Assembly (NCBI GenBank): GCA_015493525.1
Contig: WGCY01000024.1
Span: 1 to 60,736, forward strand
DNA: 60,736 nucleotides
Reading direction: 5' to 3'
From: Bacteroidales bacterium
GTDB lineage: Bacteria; Bacteroidota; Bacteroidia; Bacteroidales; F082
Made by a program: the position numbers and the translations under genes. Each line of letters starts with the position of its first letter. Position 1 is the stretch's first letter. Below the pieces are notes generated by a model that saw nothing but the letters and a program-made list of their open reading frames with translations, searched no databases and was not told where the DNA came from. Positions 8,598-18,711 of the stretch are shown here, in pieces.

Positions 8598-9392
8598 ATG
8601 GCTATGACGATACGGTTTTTTAAATTTCAGGCAAACGGAAATGATTTTATTTTAATAGATAACAGGGGAAATGGTTTTCAGGCAAACCGGGAAACCGTTG
8701 CCCGTTTGTGCCATCGCCAGTTGGGTATTGGTGCCGATGGGCTTATGTTGCTGGACATGTCCGGTGATTATGATTTTGAGATGCACTATTTCAATTCCGA
8801 TGGCAGCTTCGGGGAAATGTGCGGGAATGGCGGGCGCAGTATCGCAGCAATGGCCTATATGCAGGGAATTGCCGGAAGAAAAATGCGGTTTGCTGCCGGA
8901 GATGGAATACACGAGGCACAGGTAAAAGGGGCAGATACCACCGGCCGGGTATTTGATATCTCTTTGAAAATGCAAAATGTACAAGAGATACAGCCACAGG
9001 AAGAAGGCTTTTTCTTAAATACGGGCGTCCCCCATCTGGTACAGTTTGTTCCTGACATTGAAGCGGTTGATGTTGCCGCATCAGGCCGAAAGTTGAGAAA
9101 CGATGGGCGTTTTGCACCCGAAGGCACCAATGTGGATTTTGTGGAGGTGAGAGAGGACAGCCTTTTTGTCAGGACATACGAACGCGGCGTGGAAAGAGAA
9201 ACGCTTTCGTGTGGAACGGGCGTTACAGCCTCGGTACTGGCTGCCTCCCTGAAAACCGGACGAGAGATTTATTCTGTTCATACACCCGGGGGAGATTTTC
9301 AGGTCCATTTCAGGAAAGCAGGAAACAGTTTTGAGGATATTTGGCTTCGCGGGCCGGCAGAATGGGTTTTTCAGGGGGAAATATCTGTTTAG
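8598..9392 (+). CDS. dapF: Diaminopimelate epimerase
   Basis: DapF interconverts LL- and meso-diaminopimelate, supplying lysine and the peptidoglycan cross-link residue. It uses two cysteines as acid and base: Cys75 in MCGNGGRS and Cys205 in LSCGTGVTAS. Both motifs and the substrate loop GNDFILIDNRG are present, and the 264-residue length is normal. Two possible ATG codons lie two codons apart (8598 and 8604). Its last four bases overlap the end of the convergent LysM gene. A TATCTTTG box far upstream (8445-8452) could be its promoter, but the leader would be unusually long for this genome. Confidence 0.93.
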   Translation: MAMTIRFFKFQANGNDFILIDNRGNGFQANRETVARLCHRQLGIGADGLMLLDMSGDYDFEMHYFNSDGSFGEMCGNGGRSIAAMAYMQGIAGRKMRFAAGDGIHEAQVKGADTTGRVFDISLKMQNVQEIQPQEEGFFLNTGVPHLVQFVPDIEAVDVAASGRKLRNDGRFAPEGTNVDFVEVREDSLFVRTYERGVERETLSCGTGVTASVLAASLKTGREIYSVHTPGGDFQVHFRKAGNSFEDIWLRGPAEWVFQGEISV

Positions 9393-10372
9393 CGTACCCT
9401 GAGTTTTGTACCGGTGGAAGCCTGATAATGCCGTGGCAGGTTATTTCTTTCTAACAGGCTGCCCAGCCTGATTCCATATAGCTGAGATATCTTCCACAAA
9501 GTCTCGCCTTGTTTCACAATATGGTATTTGTACCCTTTTTCTGCTTTGGAAGCTTTCTTTTCAAGATAAAGCAAATCGCCCGGATGCAGGATGTCCGTTT
9601 TTTTCAGGTCGTTGTACCTTATCAATTTACGCATCCCTATTTCAAATTCTGCAGCCACTCTTTTAAATGTATCTCCCCGTTTGACAACTATCAGCCGGCG
9701 ATGGTTATTCTCCAGCACCGGACGTCCGTACATGCTGGCCCTGACTTTTACAAACGAAGCAATTACCGGTGTCTGGTACATTTTAGCTTTCCTGCTTTTC
9801 CGGCTTTCTTTGGGTTTTTCAACCGTCCTTTTGGAGGTCCCGCCCCCTCTGTCGTATTTATCCAGATGGTATTCCTTGATATAATGAATCAGCAACTGGG
9901 GATATTTGGGGTTGGTGGCATATCCGGCCCGTTTCAATCCATAGGCCCATTTTTTATAGTCTGTTATGGGATACCGGAAAAGGAAAGCGTAACGCTCTCC
10001 CGTTGTCAAAAAGTGGGAATGGTCACGGTAAGAAGCTTCCGGATTTTTGTATTTCCGGAAACACTCATGACGCTTGTCATCATTCATGTAAACCCTTTTC
10101 CCATGCCATCCCTTGTGGCATTTAATGCCAAAATGGTTATTGGCTTTTCGCGCCAGCTTGCCATTGCCACTGCCCGACTCCAGAATACCCTGGGCCAATG
10201 TGATAGAAGCAGGAATTTTGTAGGTTTTCATATCTTTTATGGCAATATCTTTGTATTTGTTGATATACTCGCGGGTGGTCATCCTGCCCGACTGCCCGAA
10301 AGCATCGGGTAGCAAGCCAACCATTATCAACAGAATAGATAAAAGACGTAAATGGGGTTCCCACTTTTTCAT
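9389..10372 (-). CDS. Secreted N-acetylglucosaminidase (FlgJ/LytG type) with two LysM domains
   Basis: It probably cleaves glycan strands of peptidoglycan. After a signal peptide ending near LLPDAFGQ comes a glucosaminidase domain (TTREYINKYKDIAIKDMK, then ITLAQGILESGSGNG with the catalytic Glu, then NNHFGIKCH, and AGYATNPKYPQLLIHYI). A basic linker leads to LysM domain 1 (VVKRGDTFKRVAAEFEIGMRKLIRYN) and LysM domain 2 (HIVKQGETLWKISQLYGIRLGSLLERN), which anchor it to the wall. I chose the ATG at 10372 because it starts directly at the signal peptide; the frame is open eight codons further up. Convergent with dapF. Confidence 0.9.
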   Translation of the reverse strand: MKKWEPHLRLLSILLIMVGLLPDAFGQSGRMTTREYINKYKDIAIKDMKTYKIPASITLAQGILESGSGNGKLARKANNHFGIKCHKGWHGKRVYMNDDKRHECFRKYKNPEASYRDHSHFLTTGERYAFLFRYPITDYKKWAYGLKRAGYATNPKYPQLLIHYIKEYHLDKYDRGGGTSKRTVEKPKESRKSRKAKMYQTPVIASFVKVRASMYGRPVLENNHRRLIVVKRGDTFKRVAAEFEIGMRKLIRYNDLKKTDILHPGDLLYLEKKASKAEKGYKYHIVKQGETLWKISQLYGIRLGSLLERNNLPRHYQASTGTKLRVR

Positions 10373-10573
10373 CAACACAAAAATATATGAAAGCAACTTG
10401 CCATTAACTATTTTTTAAAGCATTTGTTCACAAAAAAATGTTAAACAACAACGATTGATTTTTCATTTTAAAAAAATTAAATATTCATTTCAAGAACTGA
10501 ACGAAATTGTGTTGTGTTATCTTATATCCTCTCAAAACAAGCCATTCACCGGGCCGGTACAAAATATCTCATA

Positions 10574-13546
10574 TCAGGGCCTCAATACAACTCCAACATT
10601 CTTTTTCCCATCAATTTTAATAGTCAGCGGTTTGGGGAACCGGATATGGCGAAGTGTTTCATTCTCAAATACAGCCTTTTGGCTATCCAAAAATTCCAGG
10701 TTAAAAACACCATCGTCCAAATAAGGATTGATGGTGAAATAGCCCACACGAAAAGAGGTCAGGTTTTGAAAGAAATGGGTTCCCTGGCTTGGGTCGATGC
10801 GGTAATTTTCGAGACCGGATTCGACAATGAGCCGTGTTCCCGAAATCTGGGACCACTTGACCGGAATACCGAGCCACGGATCGGATGACCCCCACCTGCC
10901 CGGGCCAATAAGGATATAGTTTTTATTCTTCTCTATAAATTTCTTGTTCAGCTCGCTAATCATTTCAGCCGTTTTACGGTTGTTAGCGGCATCAAAAGTT
11001 TGCGGCTTCACGTAGATTATGTCCCGCACATCGTTTACCACTCCGTTGCCAAGGGCAGAATAAGAGAGGATAAGAAGTTTTTTCTGGTTGATTTTGGAAA
11101 GGCTCAAATGGACACTTTGTTCTTTGCTGGCAATGGGCCTGATTTGCAGGAGAAAGAATTTTATTTTTTCTCCTTTTTTAACATTCAAATCCACAACAAA
11201 CTCGATTTCAACAGGTTTGTCCATCTCTCTGGCACCAAGGTACAATGTTTTTTGTAAAATCTCGGCCAGGGGGAACAGGTTGTGTTTAAGAATAGGGTTA
11301 AAGGTTATGAGCTTCTTCCCATCGTAGTTATAGCCATCGCGGACCACGTTGTTTTGTAAATCGAAAGTACTGGCAATTTTCCGGATGGAGCCATCCTTTT
11401 CGGCATTTTTTATGGAAAGTTTTACCAGATTGATGCTGTCATCCGTGCTGGGGATAAATTTCTCCGGCCGCAGGTCAAGGGCAAAGAAATATTTTTGTGT
11501 TTCGCGCAAAGCAGCATCCGGTGTGGCGGTTTGCATAATCTTTTGGGGATATCTCGGCGAAAAACGAAGTGAAAGGCCGCCATCCACAATAAATTTCCCC
11601 AAACCAAGTGCAATGTTAGCCGTGCCATCATGGGGTTTTTCAGGCGGAATGGGATAATAATCGAGTGAACGGGCCACTCCGGAAAGGGTAGGATAAAAAT
11701 AGTTTCCATATTGTTTTCCGCACACCTCCTGCAAAACCACAGCCATTTTTTCCTCATCGATAACATTGGACGTAGCCTGCATATAAGCTTTGCTGTCGGC
11801 AAAAAAAGCAGAAGCATACACGCTTTTTATGGCCTGGTTCAGCATTTCAAATTTCTTGTCCAGGTTCTTTTCCGTTGAAGGAATCATATAAGTATTGTAG
11901 ATTCCGGCAAAAGGCTGATAATGACTATCTTCCAACAAACTTGAAGAGCGCACGGCCAACGGTTGGTTCACCAGCGAAGCAATGGTAAACAAATCTTCCT
12001 GAACTGATTCGGGAAGTTTTGCATCCAAAAAAAACTGCAATATCTGTTCGTCAGAATGTTCTGCCGAGAGGGCAACGGGATAAAGGTCGTTGCTGTCCAT
12101 AAACTCATCGAAAATATCGGTACCCAACACAACCGTTTTGGGGATAGAGATGTCAATATTGTCGTAAAGATGATGCAACTCGTTTCGGTTGATGAGGGAA
12201 TCCAGAAATGCCAGACCCCTCGCTTTCCCGCCGATAGAGCCTTGTCCGATACGTGAAATGGAGAAATACTCATCGAAAGTGGTCCGGTCAAATTGGGAAA
12301 TGACCCCCCGCGATTTGGTAATACGAAAGCTGCTGATAGAGTTAAAAATAAAATACCGGATATCGTTTACGTTCTTAAAGTCATCTGTGGTGAAAGATTT
12401 GAAAAGCCGTGCAAGAGAAAACAAAGCCCTGGCGCGCAACCATTTGGAGAGATGGTCGCGTTCGATATGATACCGTAATGATTCTTTGGGGATCTGAAAA
12501 ATCTTCTCCTGCAAATCCTTCAGGTTCCGGGCACGGCCCACCTCCCTGTCTGTAGCCGGATCTTTAAAAATAAAATCACCAAATCCGAAATAGTATTTGA
12601 TAAACCTTCTCAGGTCATAAGACAGCCTGGAAGAATTTTTATCAATAAACCCTACTCCCAGATCACTGGCCCTCTGTTTGTTGCCCGGATCAGAAGACTG
12701 AAGCAACAGGGGCAAAAACCGGTTTTCTTTTTTGATACGCCGGAACAGGCGCAGGCCGGCTTCCGGGTCTTTTACCCCTTTTCGGGGATAACTGATATCA
12801 GAAATAACGCCCAACAGGTTGTTTTTATACTTTCTGTAAAGGTGCATCCCCTCTTCATAATCGGTGGCCAGCAGAATTTTCGGACGGCCGCGTGCCTTCA
12901 TCATTTTTTGGTGCTCATTAAGCCCTTCCGTAACAAAAGCTTTCGACTGTTTAAAAATAATCTTATAAATATTGGGCAGATAGCTGGAATAAAAGCGGAC
13001 ATTGTCTTCCACAAGAATAATGGTCTGCACATCAACAACCTTTACGTCATGCTCCACGTTCATCCGGTCTTCAATCAGCTTGATAATCGCCATCAAAAGA
13101 TCGGTATTTCCCAGCCAGCTAAACACATAATCAATATTGCTTAAATCCAGTTTTTCGATTTTCAGACTTACTTCCCTCGAAAAAGGAGAAAGGGCAATCA
13201 CCGGGACCAGGGGGTACTCTGCTTTCACCGCAGCAGCCAGCCTGAAAGTGCCTTTGTTGTCAAAACTAAGCATGGAAATCACCAAATCAACCGTTTCCTC
13301 CTGTAGTATTTTCATGGCCTCGCGCAGAGAGGTAGCCTGAATAAAACGGGGAGGGTAACGCAGGTTCAGCGATACGTATTCATTGAAAATCTGTTCTTCA
13401 ATACGTCCATCCTCCTCAAGGATAAAAGCATCATAAACACTGGAAACAAGAAGGATATTATAAATACGTTTCCGCATCAACAATTCAAATGAAACTTCAT
13501 TGAAAAAGTATTTGGGCGAAAACATTTTTGTCTCTTTCGAAATCAT
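10574..13546 (-). CDS. Receiver-like domains fused to a PPDK/PEP-synthase-type ATP-binding domain
   Basis: This 990-residue protein begins with a receiver-like fold at about residues 22-150 (RIYNILLVSSVYDAF, then DLVISMLSFD) and a second at about 175-345 (TIILVEDNVRFYSSYLP, then LLGVISDISYPR and PLLLQSSDP). From residue 431 it carries the nucleotide-binding region of pyruvate phosphate dikinase/PEP synthase (SRIGQGSIGGKARGLAFL, PLAVRSSSLLEDS, then GIYNTYMIP). A C-terminal region contains LIGPGRWGSSDPWLG. The swivelling phosphohistidine domain and the PEP/pyruvate TIM barrel of true PPDK enzymes are absent, so PEP synthesis is unlikely. The substrate and output are unknown to me. Its start lies about 20 bases after a promoter box. 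It is a single-gene unit. Confidence 0.8.
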   Translation of the reverse strand: MISKETKMFSPKYFFNEVSFELLMRKRIYNILLVSSVYDAFILEEDGRIEEQIFNEYVSLNLRYPPRFIQATSLREAMKILQEETVDLVISMLSFDNKGTFRLAAAVKAEYPLVPVIALSPFSREVSLKIEKLDLSNIDYVFSWLGNTDLLMAIIKLIEDRMNVEHDVKVVDVQTIILVEDNVRFYSSYLPNIYKIIFKQSKAFVTEGLNEHQKMMKARGRPKILLATDYEEGMHLYRKYKNNLLGVISDISYPRKGVKDPEAGLRLFRRIKKENRFLPLLLQSSDPGNKQRASDLGVGFIDKNSSRLSYDLRRFIKYYFGFGDFIFKDPATDREVGRARNLKDLQEKIFQIPKESLRYHIERDHLSKWLRARALFSLARLFKSFTTDDFKNVNDIRYFIFNSISSFRITKSRGVISQFDRTTFDEYFSISRIGQGSIGGKARGLAFLDSLINRNELHHLYDNIDISIPKTVVLGTDIFDEFMDSNDLYPVALSAEHSDEQILQFFLDAKLPESVQEDLFTIASLVNQPLAVRSSSLLEDSHYQPFAGIYNTYMIPSTEKNLDKKFEMLNQAIKSVYASAFFADSKAYMQATSNVIDEEKMAVVLQEVCGKQYGNYFYPTLSGVARSLDYYPIPPEKPHDGTANIALGLGKFIVDGGLSLRFSPRYPQKIMQTATPDAALRETQKYFFALDLRPEKFIPSTDDSINLVKLSIKNAEKDGSIRKIASTFDLQNNVVRDGYNYDGKKLITFNPILKHNLFPLAEILQKTLYLGAREMDKPVEIEFVVDLNVKKGEKIKFFLLQIRPIASKEQSVHLSLSKINQKKLLILSYSALGNGVVNDVRDIIYVKPQTFDAANNRKTAEMISELNKKFIEKNKNYILIGPGRWGSSDPWLGIPVKWSQISGTRLIVESGLENYRIDPSQGTHFFQNLTSFRVGYFTINPYLDDGVFNLEFLDSQKAVFENETLRHIRFPKPLTIKIDGKKNVGVVLRP

Positions 13547-13565
13547 TACCGTAACTGTTTTTCAG

Positions 13566-13573
13566 CAAAGATA
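13566..13573 (-). promoter_or_regulatory. -7 box for the receiver/PPDK-like gene
   Basis: The minus strand reads TATCTTTG, a perfect TAnnTTTG match 20 bases before the ATG at 13546. Confidence 0.65.
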
Positions 13574-13691
13574 AGGGAGTTTTGGGAATGATGAAGGTGG
13601 AAGGATGAATGTGGAATGTGGAAAGAAGCCATCCATTTGTACAACCAGGGACAACACCTTAACCCGGAGATAAACAAAACAGAAAAAAAGT

Positions 13692-13699
13692 TATTTTTG
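13692..13699 (+). promoter_or_regulatory. -7 box of the APC permease promoter
   Basis: TATTTTTG matches TAnnTTTG and ends 18 bases before the ATG at 13718. It lies inside the longer frame that opens at 13616, which argues against that longer start. Confidence 0.65.
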
Positions 13700-13717
13700 C
13701 TTCTCAAACCGATTGTT

Positions 13718-15928
13718 ATGCCCCAGGATATTCAGGAGATTTTTTTTCGGAAAATTAAGCCGTTAAATTTTGAGCGGACGATAGGCCTTTTCGGTGCTAC
13801 GACCATTGGTGTGGGCGCATTGATGGGGGCAGGCATCTATGTGTTGGTCGGGGCCGCTGCCGGTGTGGCCGGCCCTTCGGTAATCCTGACCTATTTTATC
13901 ACCGGCGTACTCGCTTTTGTAACGACCCTCATGTATGCCGAGTTGGGACGGATTATCCCCCGTTCTGGTGGTGGCTACACCTATTCTTATAAGATTTTGG
14001 GCAGTGTGGGCGGTTTTACATCCGGATGGTTTCTCGCCCTTGGCAGTATGTTTGCCTGCGGCCTTTATGCCATTGGTTTTGCCGATTATGCCATTTCCAT
14101 TACGGGAATCCATATCCCCGATTTTGAAGCCAAACTGATAGCCATTGGCATCACACTGCTGCTTGGGTTACTGAATATTTTGTCATCGGGAAAGAAAAAG
14201 TTCAACCTGCAAAACTGGATTATCTGGGGAAATGTAGGCGTTTTGTTGCTGCTCATTGTTTTCTCATTTTTCCATGGCAATGTGCAGAATATCCATCCGG
14301 TTTTCCCGAAAGGTTTCAACGGAACGCTGGCAGCCATATCCCTGATTTACATCTCTTTCTTTGGATACCAGCTGATAGCCAACAACGCAGATGAAATCAA
14401 AGAACCTGAAAAAACAGTTCCCAAAGCCATGAAACTTTCCATGCTCATCAGCATGGGGATTAACCTGCTTATTGCTGTTGCAGCTGTGTTGACGGTTCCG
14501 TGGCATGCGCTTGCCACAAGTCATGCCCCGCTGGTACTGGTTGCCAACAAAAGCTTTGGCGGAAAGGGCTGGCTTCTGATTTCGATTGGGGGCATCATGG
14601 CTTCGCTCGGGGCGTTGAGCAGTACGATGGTATCGCAGAGCAGGCAAATTTTTGAAATGGGCAAAGACAAGTTTTTTCCTGATTTTTTGGGGAAGCTCAA
14701 TGCGAAAACCAAAAAGCCCAATACCGCCCTTATTATCGGGGCCGCCCTGGTAGGCCTTATCCTGCTTTCTGCCGAAATGACATTTATTGCCAAAGCGGCC
14801 AACTTCTGCCTGTTGGTTTCCATGCTGCCTGTCTCACTGGCACTCAGAAAGATATACCGGAAGAACCCGGAAATGAAACCAAAGGCAAAATGGAAAAATA
14901 TCCTGCCCGAACTCACCCTGGTTATTAATCTCGGACTTCTGCTGACGCAGGGTATTGTATCGCTTGCCTTTGGCCAGCAGCTATTGGTCTTGGGTGCCCT
15001 CGTTTATCTTTTTTATTCGCGTAAGCGCGAAAAACGGCATAGAGAGGGGCTTAATATCATTCTCGAAGAGGAAAAAGAATTTTCTTTTTTCAGCAAAAAC
15101 ACGGTATTGGTCCCCATGTCGAACCCCGAAACGCAAAAAGAGCTGCTCATGCTTTCCAATACCCTGATGGCCAAACAGGGAGGGAAATTAATTGTGTTGG
15201 CTGTGAAAGATGTACCCGAAGGAAAAGACTTTTACGAAGCACTGTCAGGGGCCAACGAAACGTTGGAGGTGATAAAACGCGGGGTGGAGCTGGCCAAACT
15301 GAACAACATAAAAATGACCCCGGTAATCCGTGCATCACACGATGTGGCCCGCGGAATTGTTCAGGCCGGAGAGAGCGAGAACAGCAACCTCATCATCATG
15401 GGTTTCCCGCGCCGGAAAACACCCGGAAAGCCGAGCATCCTCAGCCAGGTGATGAAAATGTCGGTAACAGACATCGTTGTCCTCAACCTGAAAACCCCGG
15501 TAGGAAAATTTAACCCCCGCAAAATTGCCTTGTATGTGAGGAGTTCAACAGACCTCAATTTGATGCTCAACTGTGCCACGGCCGTGGCCGAAAAAAGAAA
15601 TGCACGCATTTTCATACTTAAATTCCTGCCGGTAAAATATTCCAAAAGGCAAAAACAAAGGGCAGACCGCCTGATTGTAGAAGCCATTGAAAATTTTAAT
15701 TCAAGTGCTTTGTACGATATTTCCCTGATTCCGACAGACCATCCCAAAGAAGAGGTGCTGAAATATTCTTCCAGGGTCGATTTGCTGATTATCAGTTCCG
15801 AACGTGGGATGAAATCGGCAAAATCCATTGAAGAAAGTAACGCTTTCCGTATTTCGGAACAAGCCGACTGCTCGGTGCTTATGGTAAAAAGTGTCAACAG
15901 GATGAAAAAACTGGTGGCCAAACTATAA
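13718..15928 (+). CDS. Amino acid permease (APC superfamily) with C-terminal universal-stress-protein domains
   Basis: The first roughly 440 residues form a 12-helix APC permease. They open with FERTIGLFGATTIGVGALMGAGIYVL, whose GxGxGIF-like unwound helix is the substrate site. Further conserved parts are GGGYTYSYKILG in helix 3, FFGYQLIANNADEIKEPEKTVPKAM in helices 6-7, and STMVSQSRQIFEMGKD. From about residue 455 two UspA-like domains follow, the first with TVLVPMSNPETQKELLML and NSNLIIMGFPRRKTPG, the second with LLIISSERGMKSAKS and a final CSVLMVK. Fused USP domains usually bind nucleotides and tune transport. Substrate unknown; cationic or neutral amino acids are likely for this family. 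The promoter at 13692 sets the start. Its stop overlaps the hemH 3' end by six bases. Confidence 0.9.
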   Translation: MPQDIQEIFFRKIKPLNFERTIGLFGATTIGVGALMGAGIYVLVGAAAGVAGPSVILTYFITGVLAFVTTLMYAELGRIIPRSGGGYTYSYKILGSVGGFTSGWFLALGSMFACGLYAIGFADYAISITGIHIPDFEAKLIAIGITLLLGLLNILSSGKKKFNLQNWIIWGNVGVLLLLIVFSFFHGNVQNIHPVFPKGFNGTLAAISLIYISFFGYQLIANNADEIKEPEKTVPKAMKLSMLISMGINLLIAVAAVLTVPWHALATSHAPLVLVANKSFGGKGWLLISIGGIMASLGALSSTMVSQSRQIFEMGKDKFFPDFLGKLNAKTKKPNTALIIGAALVGLILLSAEMTFIAKAANFCLLVSMLPVSLALRKIYRKNPEMKPKAKWKNILPELTLVINLGLLLTQGIVSLAFGQQLLVLGALVYLFYSRKREKRHREGLNIILEEEKEFSFFSKNTVLVPMSNPETQKELLMLSNTLMAKQGGKLIVLAVKDVPEGKDFYEALSGANETLEVIKRGVELAKLNNIKMTPVIRASHDVARGIVQAGESENSNLIIMGFPRRKTPGKPSILSQVMKMSVTDIVVLNLKTPVGKFNPRKIALYVRSSTDLNLMLNCATAVAEKRNARIFILKFLPVKYSKRQKQRADRLIVEAIENFNSSALYDISLIPTDHPKEEVLKYSSRVDLLIISSERGMKSAKSIEESNAFRISEQADCSVLMVKSVNRMKKLVAKL

Positions 15929-16957
15929 ACCTGAATTCGAGATAAGCTGTTTTTGAACAATATCGGCGGCAGCCCCTGTCCATTGTTCATTGCTGTTCAG
16001 GCCCTTTACCAAAACCAGCTTTTCCCCGCCCAAATCTTCAAATAGTTTCCCGTATCCGATTTCTATTTCCACCAGTGTCTCCAGACAATCGGCCACAAAC
16101 GATGGGACCGTAACAAGAATCTTTTTTGCCCCTTTTGCCGCCAAGTTTTTAATCAGTTCATCGGTAAAAGGGCTAAGCCACCTGTTGGAAAAACGCGACT
16201 GAAACCCGACGGAATATTGCGACGCTTCCAACCCCAGTTTCCCGGCAAGCAGGCGGGTTGTTTCGTAGCAGGTTGCTTTGTAACAGTTGGTTCCGTGTGC
16301 CGGCATGTATCTGTCGCAAGGGCATTCGCCGGAACGGACCTCCGGATGGATTTTGTTTACCTGGCGCAAGGGCAGCCCGTGATAAGAAAAAATAACATGG
16401 TCGAATGCTTCCGGATGACAGGCGGCAATATTTTGGGCGAATGCCTCCAAAAATCCGGGATGGTCATAAAATTGACTTATAAAATGAACCTGGCGAAACA
16501 AGTTTCCCCTATGCACCTCCTTTTTTACAAATTCCATGACTGTCCCTGTTGTGGAAGAAGCATATTGCGGAAACAATGGAAAAACAACCAACTCATCAAA
16601 TCCAAGGCTTTTGATTTGCCACAGCCTCCTTCCCAGGGAGGGGTTGCCATACCGCATGGCCGTAAAGACCTGAAAATCTTTTCCGAGCTTGTTTTGCAAT
16701 CCGGCAGCAAAATTCCCGGAATGGAACAACAGCGGAGAGCCTTCGGCAGTCCACAGTTGCCGGTACAGTTTTGTGGATTTCGGCGCACGAAACGGAACAA
16801 TAACAAGGTTTACCAATATCTTTCGCAGAAGCCGGGGCATATCCATAACATACTTGTCATTTAAAAACTGCGACAAAAAACGGCGGACATCTTTTACTTC
16901 GGCTTTGTCAGGCGTTCCCACATTGACAAGCAACACGGCTTTTTGTTTTTTCTGCAT
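15923..16957 (-). CDS. hemH: Ferrochelatase
   Basis: HemH inserts Fe2+ into protoporphyrin IX, the last step of protoheme synthesis. The start KAVLLVNVGTPD, the metal-binding His in FSYHGLP, and the Glu-containing PSFVADCLETLVEIEIGYG are all family hallmarks. A Cys-rich stretch (ECPCDRYMPAHGTNCYKATC) is also present. The frame is open up to 17101, but that extension runs through the gdhA terminator and lies upstream of a promoter box at 17023-17030, so I start at 16957. The last residues (QLISNSGL) are encoded by a short sequence, AACCTGAATTCGA on the plus strand, that also occurs in non-coding DNA at 41331. Confidence 0.93.
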   Translation of the reverse strand: MQKKQKAVLLVNVGTPDKAEVKDVRRFLSQFLNDKYVMDMPRLLRKILVNLVIVPFRAPKSTKLYRQLWTAEGSPLLFHSGNFAAGLQNKLGKDFQVFTAMRYGNPSLGRRLWQIKSLGFDELVVFPLFPQYASSTTGTVMEFVKKEVHRGNLFRQVHFISQFYDHPGFLEAFAQNIAACHPEAFDHVIFSYHGLPLRQVNKIHPEVRSGECPCDRYMPAHGTNCYKATCYETTRLLAGKLGLEASQYSVGFQSRFSNRWLSPFTDELIKNLAAKGAKKILVTVPSFVADCLETLVEIEIGYGKLFEDLGGEKLVLVKGLNSNEQWTGAAADIVQKQLISNSGL

Positions 16958-17022
16958 AACGGATGGGGCTAATGCACCTGTTGTCTCCCAATGTTTAGCA
17001 TCAGAGAAACGTTTTACAGTAG

Positions 17023-17030
17023 CAAAGATA
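17023..17030 (-). promoter_or_regulatory. -7 box of hemH promoter
   Basis: The minus strand reads TATCTTTG, 66 bases before the hemH ATG at 16957. It lies between the gdhA terminator and hemH. Confidence 0.6.
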
Positions 17031-17066
17031 GAAAAATAGCCGGCAGCAAACAGATGCTTCCCCAAA

Positions 17067-17099
17067 CAAAAAAGGCCGTGAAATTTCACGGCCTTTTTC
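17067..17099 (-). terminator. gdhA terminator
   Basis: A perfect 30-base palindrome (17069-17098) consists of AAAAA, GGCCGTGAAA and the complement TTTCACGGCC, TTTTT. It begins 21 bases after the gdhA stop on the minus strand and ends in a T-run. Being symmetrical, it could also act on plus-strand transcripts. Confidence 0.85.
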
Positions 17100-17118
17100 A
17101 AGATAAACTGTTTATAAA

Positions 17119-18468
<1,350 letters not shown>

Positions 18469-18649
18469 TTATTGTTTTAAGGTTAAACATTATTTGAATC
18501 TGAGTCCGAAATTACCCAAAAAGCCTTAGCAGTGAATCATTCACAATATTATTTGGTAGATTTCCGTAGTAATTTAAGGGAATTACGTATTGATTGGTAT
18601 GGTTTTGTATGCCCGGGGAAGGTACATCCCGTTTAGGCCGGCATGCAAC

Positions 18650-18680
18650 AAAAAAAGCCATCCCGATAAGGATGGCTTCT
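18650..18680 (-). terminator. Terminator of the PyrD-like gene
   Basis: On the minus strand AGCCATCC pairs with GGATGGCT (plus arms 18656-18663 and 18670-18677, loop cgataa), followed by seven T residues. It lies about 35 bases after the stop at 18712. Confidence 0.85.
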
Positions 18681-18711
18681 GAAATAACTTGTCTGACAAT
18701 ATATTAACCTG

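Noticed and set aside
13616-13717. N-terminal extension of the APC permease
   Set aside because: A consensus promoter box lies inside the extension and the family fold starts after the later ATG.
16958-17101. N-terminal extension of HemH
   Set aside because: It would translate through the gdhA terminator and begins upstream of a promoter box; HemH proteins start at KAVLLVN-like sequence.
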